Assembly (NCBI RefSeq): GCF_028446585.1 | Contig: NZ_JAPFQL010000002.1 | Coordinates: 1 to 64,000, forward strand | Length of the DNA stretch: 64,000 nucleotides | Origin: Intrasporangium calvum | Lineage (GTDB): Bacteria; Actinomycetota; Actinomycetes; Actinomycetales; Dermatophilaceae | Direction of reading: 5' to 3' | Shown: positions 38,298 through 47,649 of the stretch, piece by piece | Layout of the letters: each line of letters opens with the position of its first letter | How positions within the stretch are numbered: position 1 is the first letter of the stretch | Program-made: the position numbers and the translations under genes | Notes under the pieces: generated by a model | Told to the model about the DNA's origin: nothing | Database searches by the model: none | What the model saw: the letters and a program-made list of their open reading frames with translations, nothing else

Positions 38298-39773
38298 TCA
38301 GGCCACAACGTAGTCGGACAGGTCGGCCTCGATCGCAGGCGTCACGCGGGCGCGGACGCGGGTGCCGTCGGCGACGTGCTCGCTCGCGAGGATCTCGCCC
38401 TCGTCGTGGATCCGCGAGATCAGGTCGCCGCGGTGGTAGGGCACGAGGACGTCGACCTCGATCTCGGGCTTGGGCAGCTCGCGCGCGATGAGCTCGAGCA
38501 GCTCCGCGATCCCCTGGCCGGTGCGGGCGGAGACGGCGATGGAGTGCTTCTCGTGGCGGCGGATCCGGTCGAGGACGTCGGGGTCGGCGATGTCCGCCTT
38601 GTTGACGACGATGACCTCCTTGACGTCCGTGGCGTCGACGTCGGCGAGCACGCCGCGGACCGCGCTGATCTGGCCCTCCGGGTCGGGGTGCGAGCCGTCG
38701 ACGACGTGCAGGAGCAGGTCCGCGTCGCCGACCTCCTCGAGCGTCGACCGGAAGGCCTCGACGAGGTGTGTCGGCAGCGACCGGACGAACCCGACCGTGT
38801 CGGTGAGGGTGAACTCGCGCCCGTCCTCGGTCTCCGAGCGGCGGACCGTCGTGTCGAGGGTCGCGAAGAGCTGGTTCTCGACGAGGACACCCGCGCCGGT
38901 GAGCCGGTTGAGCAGCGACGACTTGCCGGCGTTGGTGTAGCCGGCGATCGCGACGCTGGGGACGCCGCCCTTCTTGCGGGTCGAGCGCTTCGTGTCGCGG
39001 TGCGTCTTCATCTCGGCGATCTCGCGGCGCAGCTTGGCCATGCGCGTGTTGATCCGGCGCCGGTCGAGCTCGATCTTCGTCTCACCGGGACCACGCGAGC
39101 CCATGCCCTGCCCACCGGCCGCCTGGCCACCGGCCTGGCGGGACATCGACTCACCCCAGCCACGCAGGCGTGGCAGGAGGTACTGGAGCTGCGCAAGCTC
39201 GACCTGGGCCTTGCCCTCGCGGCTCTTGGCGTGCTGGGCGAAGATGTCGAGGATCAGGGCGGTGCGGTCGATGACCTTGACCTTGACGACGTCCTCGAGC
39301 GCGCGGCGCTGGCTCGGGGCGAGCTCGTCGTCAGCGATGACGGTGTCGGCGCCCTCGGCGACGACGATGTCACGCAGCTCGAGGGCCTTGCCCTTGCCGA
39401 GGTAGGTCGCCGGGTCGGGTCGCTGCCGGCGCTGGATCACCCCGGCGAGGACGTCGGAGCCTGCGGTCTCGGCGAGTGCGGCGAGCTCACGGAGGGAGTT
39501 CTCGGCGTCCTCGCTCGTGCCCTCGCTCCAGACCTTGGCGAGCACGACGCGCTCGAGGCGCAGCTGCCGGTACTCGACCTCGGTGATGTCCTCGAGCTCG
39601 GTGGACAGCCCGGTGACGCGCCGGAGCGCGGCGCGCTCCTCGCGGTCGAGCTGGTCGCCGTCGAACTCGGCGTATGCCGCTGGGTCGGCTTCCAGCGTCT
39701 CGTCGGCGAGCGCTTCGGCGCGGGTCGCGAGCAGGTCGGCGGCGGCTGGCTTGATGCTGTGGCTTCGATTCAT
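38298..39773 (-). CDS. hflX: Ribosome-associated GTPase HflX
   Basis: HflX splits stalled or hibernating 70S ribosomes. The 491-residue protein has the N-terminal HflX domain (ATYLGKGKALELRDIVVAEGADTVIADDELAPSQ), a coiled linker, and the G domain with G1 GYTNAGKSSLLNRLTG, G3 DTVGFVRSLP and G4 NKAD. ATG 39773 is preceded by GAGGAAC, and ATG 39782 is also possible. The first 70 residues are variable and contain a variant of the dispersed repeat (DPAAYAE). Confidence 0.95.
   Translation of the reverse strand: MNRSHSIKPAAADLLATRAEALADETLEADPAAYAEFDGDQLDREERAALRRVTGLSTELEDITEVEYRQLRLERVVLAKVWSEGTSEDAENSLRELAALAETAGSDVLAGVIQRRQRPDPATYLGKGKALELRDIVVAEGADTVIADDELAPSQRRALEDVVKVKVIDRTALILDIFAQHAKSREGKAQVELAQLQYLLPRLRGWGESMSRQAGGQAAGGQGMGSRGPGETKIELDRRRINTRMAKLRREIAEMKTHRDTKRSTRKKGGVPSVAIAGYTNAGKSSLLNRLTGAGVLVENQLFATLDTTVRRSETEDGREFTLTDTVGFVRSLPTHLVEAFRSTLEEVGDADLLLHVVDGSHPDPEGQISAVRGVLADVDATDVKEVIVVNKADIADPDVLDRIRRHEKHSIAVSARTGQGIAELLELIARELPKPEIEVDVLVPYHRGDLISRIHDEGEILASEHVADGTRVRARVTPAIEADLSDYVVA
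39672..39685 (+). repeat. Dispersed repeat, variant copy in the hflX N-terminus
   Basis: GTATGCCGCTGGGT differs at the last base and is followed by CGG, as if one base of the full repeat were lost. It is read as Pro-Ala-Ala-Tyr in hflX. Confidence 0.7.
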
Positions 39774-39889
39774 GTTCCTCATAGGTTCCCATTCCCACAA
39801 CACCGCAGGCGACACATTTGTGCCCGGACGGCCGCCGCTCCCCTGTCCGCGGTGCCGATCGGGTGACGGGGCCACTACGGTTTCCGGTG

Positions 39890-40504
39890 ATGAGCGAGCA
39901 CCCTGACCACTACTTCAGCGCAGACCCCGCGTCTCCGGAGGAGCGCCAGCAGATCCGCGTCCGCCTCGACGGGCGCGAGCTCACGCTGACCACGGCCCGG
40001 GGGGTCTACTCCCCCGAGCGGCTCGACCCGGGGACGGCCGTCCTGCTCGCCGGCGCGCCCGACCCGAGCCCGTCGGGCAACCTGCTCGACATCGGCTGCG
40101 GCTGGGGACCGATCTCGATCACTCTCGCGCTGCGCTCACCCGCGGCCCAGGTCTGGGGCGTCGACGTCAACCGGCGGGCACTGCAGCTGGCTGCCCTCAA
40201 CGCCGAGGCCGCAGGCGCCGGGAACGTCACCTTCTGCGAGCCGGACGAGGTCCCGGAGGACCTGCGCTTCGACACGATCTGGTCGAACCCGCCGATCCAC
40301 GTGGGCAAGGCGGCCCTGCACGCGCTGCTGGAGCGGTGGCTGCCGCGGCTGACTCCGGATGGGGTCGCCCACCTCGTCGTCCAGAAGCACCTCGGCTCCG
40401 ACTCGCTGCAGAAGTGGCTCAACGCCCAGGACTGGGGCCTGAGCTGCACGCGGCTGTCATCGGCGAAGGCCTTCCGGATCCTCGAGGTCAGACGATCGCC
40501 GTGA
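39890..40504 (+). CDS. Class I SAM-dependent methyltransferase (RsmC-like)
   Basis: The 204-residue protein is an MTS-domain methyltransferase. LLDIGCGWGPISITLA is motif I for SAM binding, and IWSNPPIHVGKAALHALLERWLPRL contains the NPP(I/F/H)H motif typical of enzymes that methylate guanine N2, as in RsmC/RsmD. The short length matches actinobacterial homologues that lack the N-terminal domain. ATG 39890 begins with MSEHPDHYFSADP, a normal start. It overlaps the convergent aminotransferase gene by 17 bp. The RNA target is inferred. Confidence 0.88.
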   Translation: MSEHPDHYFSADPASPEERQQIRVRLDGRELTLTTARGVYSPERLDPGTAVLLAGAPDPSPSGNLLDIGCGWGPISITLALRSPAAQVWGVDVNRRALQLAALNAEAAGAGNVTFCEPDEVPEDLRFDTIWSNPPIHVGKAALHALLERWLPRLTPDGVAHLVVQKHLGSDSLQKWLNAQDWGLSCTRLSSAKAFRILEVRRSP

Positions 40505-41702
40505 GCGCCTCGATGAGCCGGTCGACGTCCTCGTCGTCGGTGTAGGGGGCCAGGCCGGTGCGCACGCCGCCGGCGTCCCCCAGGCCGAGGTGCCGCGAGC
40601 ACTCGAGCGCGTAGAAGTGGCTGGCGGGCGCGTTGATGCCCTTGTCGGCGAGCGCCTGGCGCACCTCCTGCGGGTCCTTGCCGTCAACGGTGAAGAGCAG
40701 CGTGGGGGTCCGCTGGGCGGCGTTGCTGTGGACCCGGACGCCGGGCAACGCCCGGATCGCCGCCTCCAGACGCGAGCCGAGCCGCTCCTCGTGCTCCTCG
40801 AGGGCGGCAAAGCCGGCGACGAGTCGGCCGCGCCGGTCCGCACTGCCGGGCTGGTCCCAGTCGGCGTCCGCGAGGCCGGCGAGGAAGTCCACCGCCGCGG
40901 TCGTGCCGGCCATCAGCTCGTAGGGCAGGGTGCCCAGCTCGAAGCGCTCGGGCACCGCGTCGCTCGAAGGCAGGAGCTTGTCCATGGTGAGGGTCTCGAG
41001 CAGGGCCGGGTCGGCCGCCACGACGCCGCAGTGCGGCCCGAGGAACTTGTAGGGCGAGCAGGACCAGAAGTCGGCTCCCACGGCGGGGCGGTCGACGAGG
41101 ACGTGGGCGGTCGCGTGGACGCCGTCGACCCAGTAGAGCGCGCCTGCGTCGTGCACGACGTCGGCGATCCCAGCCACGTCGGGCCGGGTGCCGATGAGGT
41201 TGGAGGCCGCAGTGGTGGCCACGAGACGGGTCCGGTCCGACAGCTGTGCGGCGACGGCCTCGACGGGCAGCTCGCCGGTGGCGGGGTCGAAGTCGACCCA
41301 GCGGACCGTGGCGCCGGCGGCGGCAGCGGCCTGGACCCAGGGGCGGATGTTGGAGTCGTGGTCGAGGCGGGTGACGACCACCTCGTCGCCGGGCCCCCAG
41401 GTCTTGGCGAGCGCCCGGGACAGGTCGTAGGTGAGGGCGGTCGCACTGCGCCCGAAGACGATGCCCCGCGGGTCGCTCCCCAGCAGGTCGCCGAGGGCGG
41501 CTCGGCAGTCGAGGACGATCTGCTCGGCGCGCCGCTCGGCGGGCGTCACGGTCCCGCGGTTGGCCACGGCGGAGATCATCGCGTCGTGCACGGCCCGGGC
41601 GACGGTGTCCGGCACCTGGCTTCCGCCGGGGCCATCGAAGTGGGCGGCGCCCTCGCGCAGGGCCGGGAAGTGCGATCGGACGGCTGCGACGTCGTAGCTC
41701 AT
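40488..41702 (-). CDS. Cysteine desulfurase-like aminotransferase class V protein
   Basis: The 404-residue PLP enzyme has the class V fold. LDHDSNIRPWV is the conserved region after the first beta strand, YWVDGVHATAHVLVD the PLP Asp/His region, and WSCSPYKFLGPHCG contains the PLP Lys. It belongs to the cysteine-desulfurase-like subgroup rather than SufS/IscS proper, because no mobile sulfur-transfer Cys loop is evident. The reaction is therefore uncertain. ATG 41702 (MSYDVAAVRSHFPAL) was chosen over one 21 nt upstream. Confidence 0.85.
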   Translation of the reverse strand: MSYDVAAVRSHFPALREGAAHFDGPGGSQVPDTVARAVHDAMISAVANRGTVTPAERRAEQIVLDCRAALGDLLGSDPRGIVFGRSATALTYDLSRALAKTWGPGDEVVVTRLDHDSNIRPWVQAAAAAGATVRWVDFDPATGELPVEAVAAQLSDRTRLVATTAASNLIGTRPDVAGIADVVHDAGALYWVDGVHATAHVLVDRPAVGADFWSCSPYKFLGPHCGVVAADPALLETLTMDKLLPSSDAVPERFELGTLPYELMAGTTAAVDFLAGLADADWDQPGSADRRGRLVAGFAALEEHEERLGSRLEAAIRALPGVRVHSNAAQRTPTLLFTVDGKDPQEVRQALADKGINAPASHFYALECSRHLGLGDAGGVRTGLAPYTDDEDVDRLIEALTAIV

Positions 41703-41756
41703 GGGCCCATGATCACAGACCACGGCGCCGCGTCCGGGGCCGGCTCAGCAGGTGGG

Positions 41757-42608
41757 TCAGAGACCGACGTCACCGTCGGCGACGAGCTCGGCCGGACCGG
41801 AGAGCTCGACGCGGTTGCCGGGCAGCGGGGTCACCGTGAGTGTGCCGCCGGGGACGTCGACACGCCACGGGCTGAGGTCCTCGACGCCGGACCAGAAGCG
41901 CGTGGCGAGAGCCGCCGCCGCCGCGCCGGTGCCGCACGACCGGGTCTCCCCGACGCCGCGCTCGTGCACGCGCATGGCGATGTGGGCCGGACCGATGGTC
42001 TTGACGAACTCGACGTTGATCCCGTTGGGCTGCGCCGGCTGGACCTCGGGCGCGGCCGTGAGGTCGAGGTTGTCCAGCTCGATGCCGTCGGGGAGCATGA
42101 CGACCGCGTGCGGGTTGCCCAGGTCGAGGCTGAGCGCGGGGACGGGCTTGCCGTGCCGCGGCCTGACCATGATGTCGAACCCGTCACGCCTGGCGCCCGG
42201 CTCGTCGCCGTAGCGCCACGGCCCGAGGTCCACGGCGAAGCCCTCTGGCACGACGCGCACGTGCTTGACGCCGGCTCGCGTGGCGATGTCGAAGGTGTCG
42301 CCGTGGACGAGACCCTCCCGCACGAGGAACGACGCGAAGACCCTCGTGCCGTTGCCGCACATCTCGGCGAGCGACCCGTCGGCATTGCGGTAGTCCATGA
42401 ACCACTCGGCCTGCGCAGCCTGGGCGCGCACCGCGTCCTCGGTCGCATGCCGGGTCGGGACGACGCGGATGACGCCGTCACCACCGATGCCGGCGCGTCG
42501 GTCGGCGAGACGCTGCACCTGGGCGGGGGTCAGCTCCAGGGTGCCCTCGGGGTCGGGCACGAGGACGAAGTCGTTCTCGGTGCCGTGGCCCTTCGTGAAG
42601 CGCGTCAT
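41757..42608 (-). CDS. dapF: Diaminopimelate epimerase
   Basis: DapF converts LL- to meso-diaminopimelate for peptidoglycan and lysine. The 283-residue protein has both catalytic cysteines, in EMCGNGTRVFASF and RSCGTGAAAAAL, and the opening FTKGHGTENDFVLV. ATG 42608 was chosen, and another lies 9 nt upstream. A full copy of the dispersed repeat lies 7-16 bp upstream of the start, next to the end of the SulP gene. Confidence 0.95.
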   Translation of the reverse strand: MTRFTKGHGTENDFVLVPDPEGTLELTPAQVQRLADRRAGIGGDGVIRVVPTRHATEDAVRAQAAQAEWFMDYRNADGSLAEMCGNGTRVFASFLVREGLVHGDTFDIATRAGVKHVRVVPEGFAVDLGPWRYGDEPGARRDGFDIMVRPRHGKPVPALSLDLGNPHAVVMLPDGIELDNLDLTAAPEVQPAQPNGINVEFVKTIGPAHIAMRVHERGVGETRSCGTGAAAAALATRFWSGVEDLSPWRVDVPGGTLTVTPLPGNRVELSGPAELVADGDVGL

Positions 42609-42623
42609 GACGGTCATTGTGCT

Positions 42624-42650
42624 GTATGCCGCTGGGCTCGCTCCCAGCGG
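42624..42650 (+). repeat. Dispersed 14-mer copy with partial inverted copy
   Basis: GTATGCCGCTGGGCTCG at 42624-42640 is followed by an inverted partial copy. CCGCTGGG at 42629-42636 and CCCAGCGG at 42643-42650 form an 8-bp stem with a 6-nt loop. It lies between the SulP stop (42684) and dapF and may end the SulP transcript. Confidence 0.9.
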
Positions 42651-42683
42651 TCCACACCCTCGAGTGGGTGGCGGCGCACGCGC

Positions 42684-44396
42684 TCAGCGATCCGCCGGGA
42701 CCGACTGGAGGGGATCGTGCGCGACCCGACCGGCGTGGAGCCGAGCGTGCGTGATCGCCTCGGGGGTCGTGGTGAACAGGTGCCGCTCGTGGGCGAGCTG
42801 AGCGTGGACCCCGAGCTCCCGCAGCACCTTCTCGTGCTCGGGCCGAACTCCGGAGAGGAGCACGGTGACGCCCCGCGCCTCGAGCCGCGAGACCGTGTCC
42901 GCGAGGACGCTGGCACCGGTGGCGTCGATCACGCTGACGCGGGACATGCGCAGCACGACGACGCGCACGTCGCCGACGTTGGCCAGCTCGAGGAGGAAGT
43001 CGTGGGCGGCAGCGAAGAAGAGCGGTCCGTCGATCCGGTAGGCGACGATGTGCTCGTCGAGCAGCGCGCGCTCCTCGTCGCTGTGGTCCGTCGGGTCGAG
43101 GGGAACCTGGTCGACGCGCACCGCGCGAGAGGCCTGCTGCAGGGCGAAGAACCCGGCGACGACGAGGCCGATGAGGACTGCGACGACGAGGTCGGTGAGC
43201 ACGGTGGCAAGCGCCGTGGTGACCAGGACGGTCGCGTCGCCGCGAGTGGACCGGAGCAGCGCGCCCAGGCTCGAGAACCGGACCATCTGCACGGCGGTGG
43301 CGATGAGGACACCGGCGAGAGCCGCGACGGGGATCAGCCCGACCCAGCGTGAGGCGACCAGGACGACGAGGAGCAGCACGGCGGCGTGGGTGACCGAGGC
43401 GAGGCGCGAGGCCGCTCCGGAGCGGACGTTGACAGCAGTGCGGGCGATGGCCGCGGTCGCCGGGATGCCGCCGAAGAGCGGGGCGACCAGGTTGGCGACA
43501 CCCTGGCCGACGAGCTCCCGGTCGGGGTCGTGCCGCTGTCCGACGCTCATGCCGTCGGCGACCGTGGCCGACAGGAGGCTCTCGAGCGCGGCGAGCGCGG
43601 CGACGGCGACAGCGGGGAGGAGCAGGCTGTCGAGGGTGGCGGGGTCCACGGACGGGAACGACGGCGCAGGCAGGCCCGCAGGGATCGCGCCGATGTCCGT
43701 CAGCCCAAGGTGCAGTGCGACGTTGGCCAGGGTGGCGGCCACCACGACGACGAGAGCCCACGGCGCCCCCGGTCGCAGCCGGGCCAGCACGAGGATGCCG
43801 GCGGCGACGGCCACTGACACGACCACGGGAGCCCAGCTGACGTGTTGGGTCCACTGGAGGGCGGCCTCGGCAGCGGTCCCGAGCACCTTCTCCCCCGCGA
43901 CGGACTGGCCGAGCGCGGCAGGGACCTGCTGCAGGCCGATGATGGCGGCGATCCCCAGGGTGAAACCCTCGACGACGGGGACTGGGACGTAGCGGATGAA
44001 CCGGCCGGCGCCGAACCACCCGAGGCCGACGAGGATCGCCCCGGCCAGGAGGCCAACGAGCAGGACTCCGCTGGCGCCGTGGGTGGCGATGATGGGGGCC
44101 AGCACGACGGTCATGGCCCCGGTCGGGCCGCTCACCTGGACCCTGCTCCCGCCGAACACCGCGGCCAGGGTGCCGGCGACGACGGCCGTCACCAGGCCCG
44201 CAGTGGCCCCCATGCCCGAGCTGACCCCGAAGCCGAGTGCGAGGGGCAGCGCCACGAGGCCGACCATGAAGCCGGCCGGGAGGTCGCGACGCGGGCGCAC
44301 CGTGCTCCAGTCGGAGCGTCTCGGCGACAGCTGCCGGAGGCGCCGCCAGGCCACCCCGGCCCAGCTCCCGCTGTCAGGTCGCACGGTGACACTCAC
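42684..44396 (-). CDS. SulP-family anion transporter with STAS domain
   Basis: The 570-residue protein has about eleven to fourteen membrane helices in the SLC26/SulP fold (PAGFMVGLVALPLALGFGVSSGMGATAGLVTAVVAG, VSGPTGAMTVVLAPI). A C-terminal STAS domain (about 440-545) includes RMSRVSVIDATGASVLADTVSRLEARGV. Members move sulfate, bicarbonate or other anions. The GTG start overlaps the stop of the ArsR gene, so the regulator and transporter are co-expressed. The transported ion is not clear. Confidence 0.88.
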   Translation of the reverse strand: MSVTVRPDSGSWAGVAWRRLRQLSPRRSDWSTVRPRRDLPAGFMVGLVALPLALGFGVSSGMGATAGLVTAVVAGTLAAVFGGSRVQVSGPTGAMTVVLAPIIATHGASGVLLVGLLAGAILVGLGWFGAGRFIRYVPVPVVEGFTLGIAAIIGLQQVPAALGQSVAGEKVLGTAAEAALQWTQHVSWAPVVVSVAVAAGILVLARLRPGAPWALVVVVAATLANVALHLGLTDIGAIPAGLPAPSFPSVDPATLDSLLLPAVAVAALAALESLLSATVADGMSVGQRHDPDRELVGQGVANLVAPLFGGIPATAAIARTAVNVRSGAASRLASVTHAAVLLLVVLVASRWVGLIPVAALAGVLIATAVQMVRFSSLGALLRSTRGDATVLVTTALATVLTDLVVAVLIGLVVAGFFALQQASRAVRVDQVPLDPTDHSDEERALLDEHIVAYRIDGPLFFAAAHDFLLELANVGDVRVVVLRMSRVSVIDATGASVLADTVSRLEARGVTVLLSGVRPEHEKVLRELGVHAQLAHERHLFTTTPEAITHARLHAGRVAHDPLQSVPADR

Positions 44397-44740
44397 GAGG
44401 ACACCGACCGGCCGGTGCTCGCGGCGAGCTCGGACTCGAGCTCGCCCTGGGCGGCGAGGACCCCGGACAGGATGCTCCGGGCAGCGATGAGCAGGTCGCG
44501 GACCTCTGGGACGCTGACCGAGTAGACGACCTCGTTGCCGAGCCGCCTCGAGCTGACCAGGGAGGTGCGGCGGAGGACGGCCAGCTGCTGGGAGAGGTTG
44601 CTCGGCTCGATGTCGATCATCTCGAGCAGCTCGTGGACTGCGTGGTCCCGGTCGGAGAGGAGCTCGAGGATGCGGATCCGCGCCGGATGACCCAGCGTCT
44701 TGAAGAACTCTGCCTTGGCCTGGTAGAGCGGCACACCCAC
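44393..44740 (-). CDS. ArsR-family transcriptional regulator
   Basis: The 115-residue protein has an ArsR winged helix (AEFFKTLGHPARIRILELLSDRDHAVHELLEMIDIEPSNLSQQLAVLRRTSLVSSRR). No clear metal-binding Cys pair is present. The GTG at 44740 was chosen because GAAGGAG lies at the right distance. An in-frame ATG at 44800 would add 20 non-homologous residues. It is coupled to the SulP gene and probably controls it through the repeat at 44810-44823. Confidence 0.85.
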   Translation of the reverse strand: MGVPLYQAKAEFFKTLGHPARIRILELLSDRDHAVHELLEMIDIEPSNLSQQLAVLRRTSLVSSRRLGNEVVYSVSVPEVRDLLIAARSILSGVLAAQGELESELAASTGRSVSS

Positions 44741-44809
44741 CGCCGACTCCTTCGCATGGGGTCCTGACACCCCCCACCTGGAGGTATCGATTGAGAACAT
44801 GAAGAAGTT

Positions 44810-44823
44810 ATCAAGTCATTGAT
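44810..44823. promoter_or_regulatory. Candidate ArsR operator
   Basis: ATCAA-GTCA-TTGAT is a perfect inverted repeat in an AT-rich stretch, 70 bp upstream of the chosen arsR-like start. It fits an autoregulatory site. Confidence 0.5.
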
Positions 44824-44865
44824 TCACCTGGATCGACGTCTCACGGGTCGGGACGGCTCAGCCGA

Positions 44866-45777
44866 TCAGCGGACGAGGGAGAGGACGCGATCGACCGGCA
44901 CCGGCGTCGTGGCATCGACCCAGGTGATCCGAGGGTCGGGGCGGAACCAGCTCTCCTGGCGCCGGGCGTAGCGCCTCGTCGCCTGCGCGGTCTCGGCCAC
45001 GGCCTCGACCTCGGTCAGGCGCCCGTCGAGGACGCCGATGGCCTGGGCATAGCCGATGGCACGGCTGGCGGTGAACCCATCCCGTAGGCCCAGTGGGAGC
45101 AGCGCCTCGACCTCCTCCCGGAGCCCGTCCCGCCACATCTGCTCGACCCGGGCCTCGATCCGGGCATCCAGCACCGGACGGTCCACGGTCAGCCCGATGA
45201 GCAGCGCGGGAGCGACGAGCTCGCGCGTCGGCATCGAGGCACTGAAGGGCCGACCGGTCAGCTCGATGACCTCGAGCGCCCTGACGACGCGGCGGACGTT
45301 CGCGGGCTGGATGCGCGCCGCAGCCGCCGGATCCTGCTCCGTCAGCAGGCGATACATCGCCTCCGCGCCCTCCTCGGCCGCCCGTGCCTCGAGCCGACCG
45401 CGGACGCGTGGGTCGGTCGGGGGGATGTCGAGCCGGTCGAGAGCGGCCCTGACGTAGAGGCCGGAGCCGCCGACCAGGATCGGGACGCGGCCCCGCTCCC
45501 GGATGGCGGCGAAGTCTGCTCGCGCGGCCTCCTGGTAGGCGGCAACACTCGCCTCCTCGGTCACCTCGAGGACATCCAGCTGATGGTGCGGAATGCCCCG
45601 CCGCTCGGCGACCGGGAGCTTGGCGGTCCCGATGTCCATGCCGCGGTAGAGCTGCATCGCGTCGGCATTGACGACCTCGCCGTCGAGACGCTCGGCGAGG
45701 TCGAGGGCCAGTCCGCTCTTGCCCGTCGCGGTGGCCCCCACGACGGCGATGATGGGCAGGTCGGCCGCAGCCGTCAC
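44866..45777 (-). CDS. miaA: tRNA dimethylallyltransferase
   Basis: MiaA adds a dimethylallyl group to A37 of tRNAs, the substrate of MiaB. The 303-residue protein has the P-loop [32 protein letters not shown], and [12 protein letters not shown], all diagnostic. The GTG start overlaps the def stop (GTGA), so the two are coupled. Nearby miaB is separated by def and DUF4037. Confidence 0.95.
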   Translation of the reverse strand: MTAAADLPIIAVVGATATGKSGLALDLAERLDGEVVNADAMQLYRGMDIGTAKLPVAERRGIPHHQLDVLEVTEEASVAAYQEAARADFAAIRERGRVPILVGGSGLYVRAALDRLDIPPTDPRVRGRLEARAAEEGAEAMYRLLTEQDPAAAARIQPANVRRVVRALEVIELTGRPFSASMPTRELVAPALLIGLTVDRPVLDARIEARVEQMWRDGLREEVEALLPLGLRDGFTASRAIGYAQAIGVLDGRLTEVEAVAETAQATRRYARRQESWFRPDPRITWVDATTPVPVDRVLSLVR

Positions 45778-46418
45778 ATCCCCTCGCTGTGGGCGTGGTC
45801 GTGCGACCCATGGGCGTGAACCTCGTCGTCCAGCTCGTCGACCTCGTCGTGGCCGAACGGGTCCGGATCGACCCCCGGCAGCCAGGTGTGTCCCGGCTTG
45901 CCCCAGCCGTTGCGCTTGACGGCCTTGCGCGCCTTCTTGGCCTGGCGGTCGTCGAGCCGGTCGACATAGAGCGTGCCGTTGAGGTGGTCGTACTCGTGCT
46001 GCATACAGCGTGCGAACCAACCGGTGGCATCGAACTCGATGCGGTTCTGGTCAAGGTCGAAGCCGACCACGTGGGCCCGGTCGGCCCGCTTCAACGGAAA
46101 CGACTCCCCCGGCACCGACAGGCAGCCCTCGGTGTCCTCGCGGGGATCAGGCCGCTCCTGGGGGACGCGGGACGTCGTCACGGTCGGGTTGATGATGTGA
46201 CCCCGTGCCGGCACCCCGTCCTCGTTGTCCATCTTCCAGATGAAGACCCGCAGGCCCACCCCGATCTGCGGGGCCGCGAGACCGACGCCGTTGGCCGCGT
46301 CATTCGTCTCGAACATGTCCTCGACGAGCTGTCGCAGGTCGTCGTCGAACTCGGTCACGAGGGCGGCGGAGCGGTGCAGCACCGGCTCACCGGAGATCAC
46401 AATGGGTCGAACGGCCAT
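45774..46418 (-). CDS. def: Peptide deformylase
   Basis: Def removes the formyl group from new proteins. The 214-residue enzyme has all three motifs: [18 protein letters not shown] with the zinc Cys, and QHEYDHLNG with two zinc His and the catalytic Glu. The C-terminus adds a charged, His-rich tail of about 45 residues ([14 protein letters not shown]). ATG 46418 precedes [13 protein letters not shown], and an ATG 9 nt upstream is possible. Confidence 0.95.
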   Translation of the reverse strand: MAVRPIVISGEPVLHRSAALVTEFDDDLRQLVEDMFETNDAANGVGLAAPQIGVGLRVFIWKMDNEDGVPARGHIINPTVTTSRVPQERPDPREDTEGCLSVPGESFPLKRADRAHVVGFDLDQNRIEFDATGWFARCMQHEYDHLNGTLYVDRLDDRQAKKARKAVKRNGWGKPGHTWLPGVDPDPFGHDEVDELDDEVHAHGSHDHAHSEGM

Positions 46419-46498
46419 GCGCAGCATCCAAGCATGTCGGACGCACCACCGTGCCATCCCCGGTGAACGCGGCTCCGGTGCCGAGCCTCCGTCCACCC

Positions 46499-47509
46499 CT
46501 ATTCGAAGACGCGCACCAGCAGTGGCCGGTTCTGCGGCGACCAGTACAGCTCGCGGAACTGGTCGACGGGTCCGACCGGCCACCTCTGCGCTATGCCGGC
46601 GACGACGGGGTCCTGGATCAACGGGAGGAGCAGACCCGGGATGTCGGCCCAGGCCACCTTGAAGGGCCGGTCCCACAGCTGGACCAGCTCCGTCGCCACG
46701 GGCGCGGTCAGGCCGAGCGCGTTGTGCATGCCGACCAACTGCTCGTAGGCCGGCAGCAGCGCCGCCTCACGGTCCTGCCACCCCTCCGCCCGGCCGGCCT
46801 GCTCCAGGAGGGGCGTCAGCTGCGGTCCACACGGGAGGCGTGCGAAGGCGGTGCCGAACCACTTCGAGTACGGCGCGTACTGCCGCTCCATCAGGAAGGC
46901 CAGCCGCATGAGATCACCGACGATGCGCCACCCGATCAGCGCGGACCCCAGCTCGTCGCCGGCGGCTCCTGCCCTGCCGACGAGGTTCACCTCCGGGTGG
47001 ACGCGCCACCAGCCCGTGATCATGAGGTAGAGCCAGACGTCGCGCGGGTAGTACGCCAGCCGGTCCTGCGCCGCCTGCAGGCCCACCTCGTCGCGAAACA
47101 CCGGCCCCGAGGTGAACATCCGAAGCCCCTGCTCCGGCAGCGTCAGCCAGTCGCGCGGCTGGATGTCGCGATCCAGGTCGAGCTCGAGCTGCTGCCGGAC
47201 GTAGCCGCGGACAGTGTGCACCTCTGCGTGGACGGGGCGACCTGCGAAGGTCGGCGGTACGCCGCGCCGCAACGCCGCGCGGACCTCGTCCCCCCGGGCT
47301 TCCTCGTCCTCCTCGGTGAGGAAGAGCAGGACTCGCGGCCGCCAGTCGTGGTCCGTCGACATCTCGTCATCGAAGCCGAGCACCTCGGACCCGCGACCCA
47401 GCAGCGCCGCAGCATGCGGCAGACCGGGGAACCGGGCTCTCAGGACGGGCTGAACCACCTCGACGTACCACCGCCGGCTCAGCTCAGCCCCCGCAACGAA
47501 CGTCGACAT
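46499..47509 (-). CDS. DUF4037 family protein
   Basis: The 336-residue protein matches the actinobacterial DUF4037 family. LLGRGSEVLGFDDEMSTDHDWRPRVLLFL resembles a nucleotidyltransferase core (GS...D.D), and DVWLYLMITGWWRVHPEVNLVGRAGAAGDELGSALI a helical second half. That suggests nucleotidyl transfer to a small molecule or RNA, but the reaction is unknown. It lies on the minus strand between def and miaB. Confidence 0.78.
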   Translation of the reverse strand: MSTFVAGAELSRRWYVEVVQPVLRARFPGLPHAAALLGRGSEVLGFDDEMSTDHDWRPRVLLFLTEEDEEARGDEVRAALRRGVPPTFAGRPVHAEVHTVRGYVRQQLELDLDRDIQPRDWLTLPEQGLRMFTSGPVFRDEVGLQAAQDRLAYYPRDVWLYLMITGWWRVHPEVNLVGRAGAAGDELGSALIGWRIVGDLMRLAFLMERQYAPYSKWFGTAFARLPCGPQLTPLLEQAGRAEGWQDREAALLPAYEQLVGMHNALGLTAPVATELVQLWDRPFKVAWADIPGLLLPLIQDPVVAGIAQRWPVGPVDQFRELYWSPQNRPLLVRVFE

Positions 47510-47628
47510 GGCCCGGCCTCCTAGTCCAGAACCTCAGTCTGGACCCGTTGGACGCTGCGTGCATGCCGGTGCACCCGACGCCGGAGGGAGAGGCCGACCG
47601 ATGCTAGGGGGCCGTGGGCAGGCGAGTG

Positions 47629-47643
47629 AGCCCAGCGGCATAC
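47629..47643 (-). repeat. Dispersed 14-mer copy just after miaB
   Basis: The copy lies 6 bp downstream of the miaB stop codon (minus strand). No inverted partner is visible here. Confidence 0.9.
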
Positions 47644-47649
47644 GGACGA

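Noticed and set aside
40590-43352. 920-codon open frame on the plus strand
   Set aside because: The longest shadow frame here. It crosses three minus-strand genes (aminotransferase, dapF, SulP) with good motifs.
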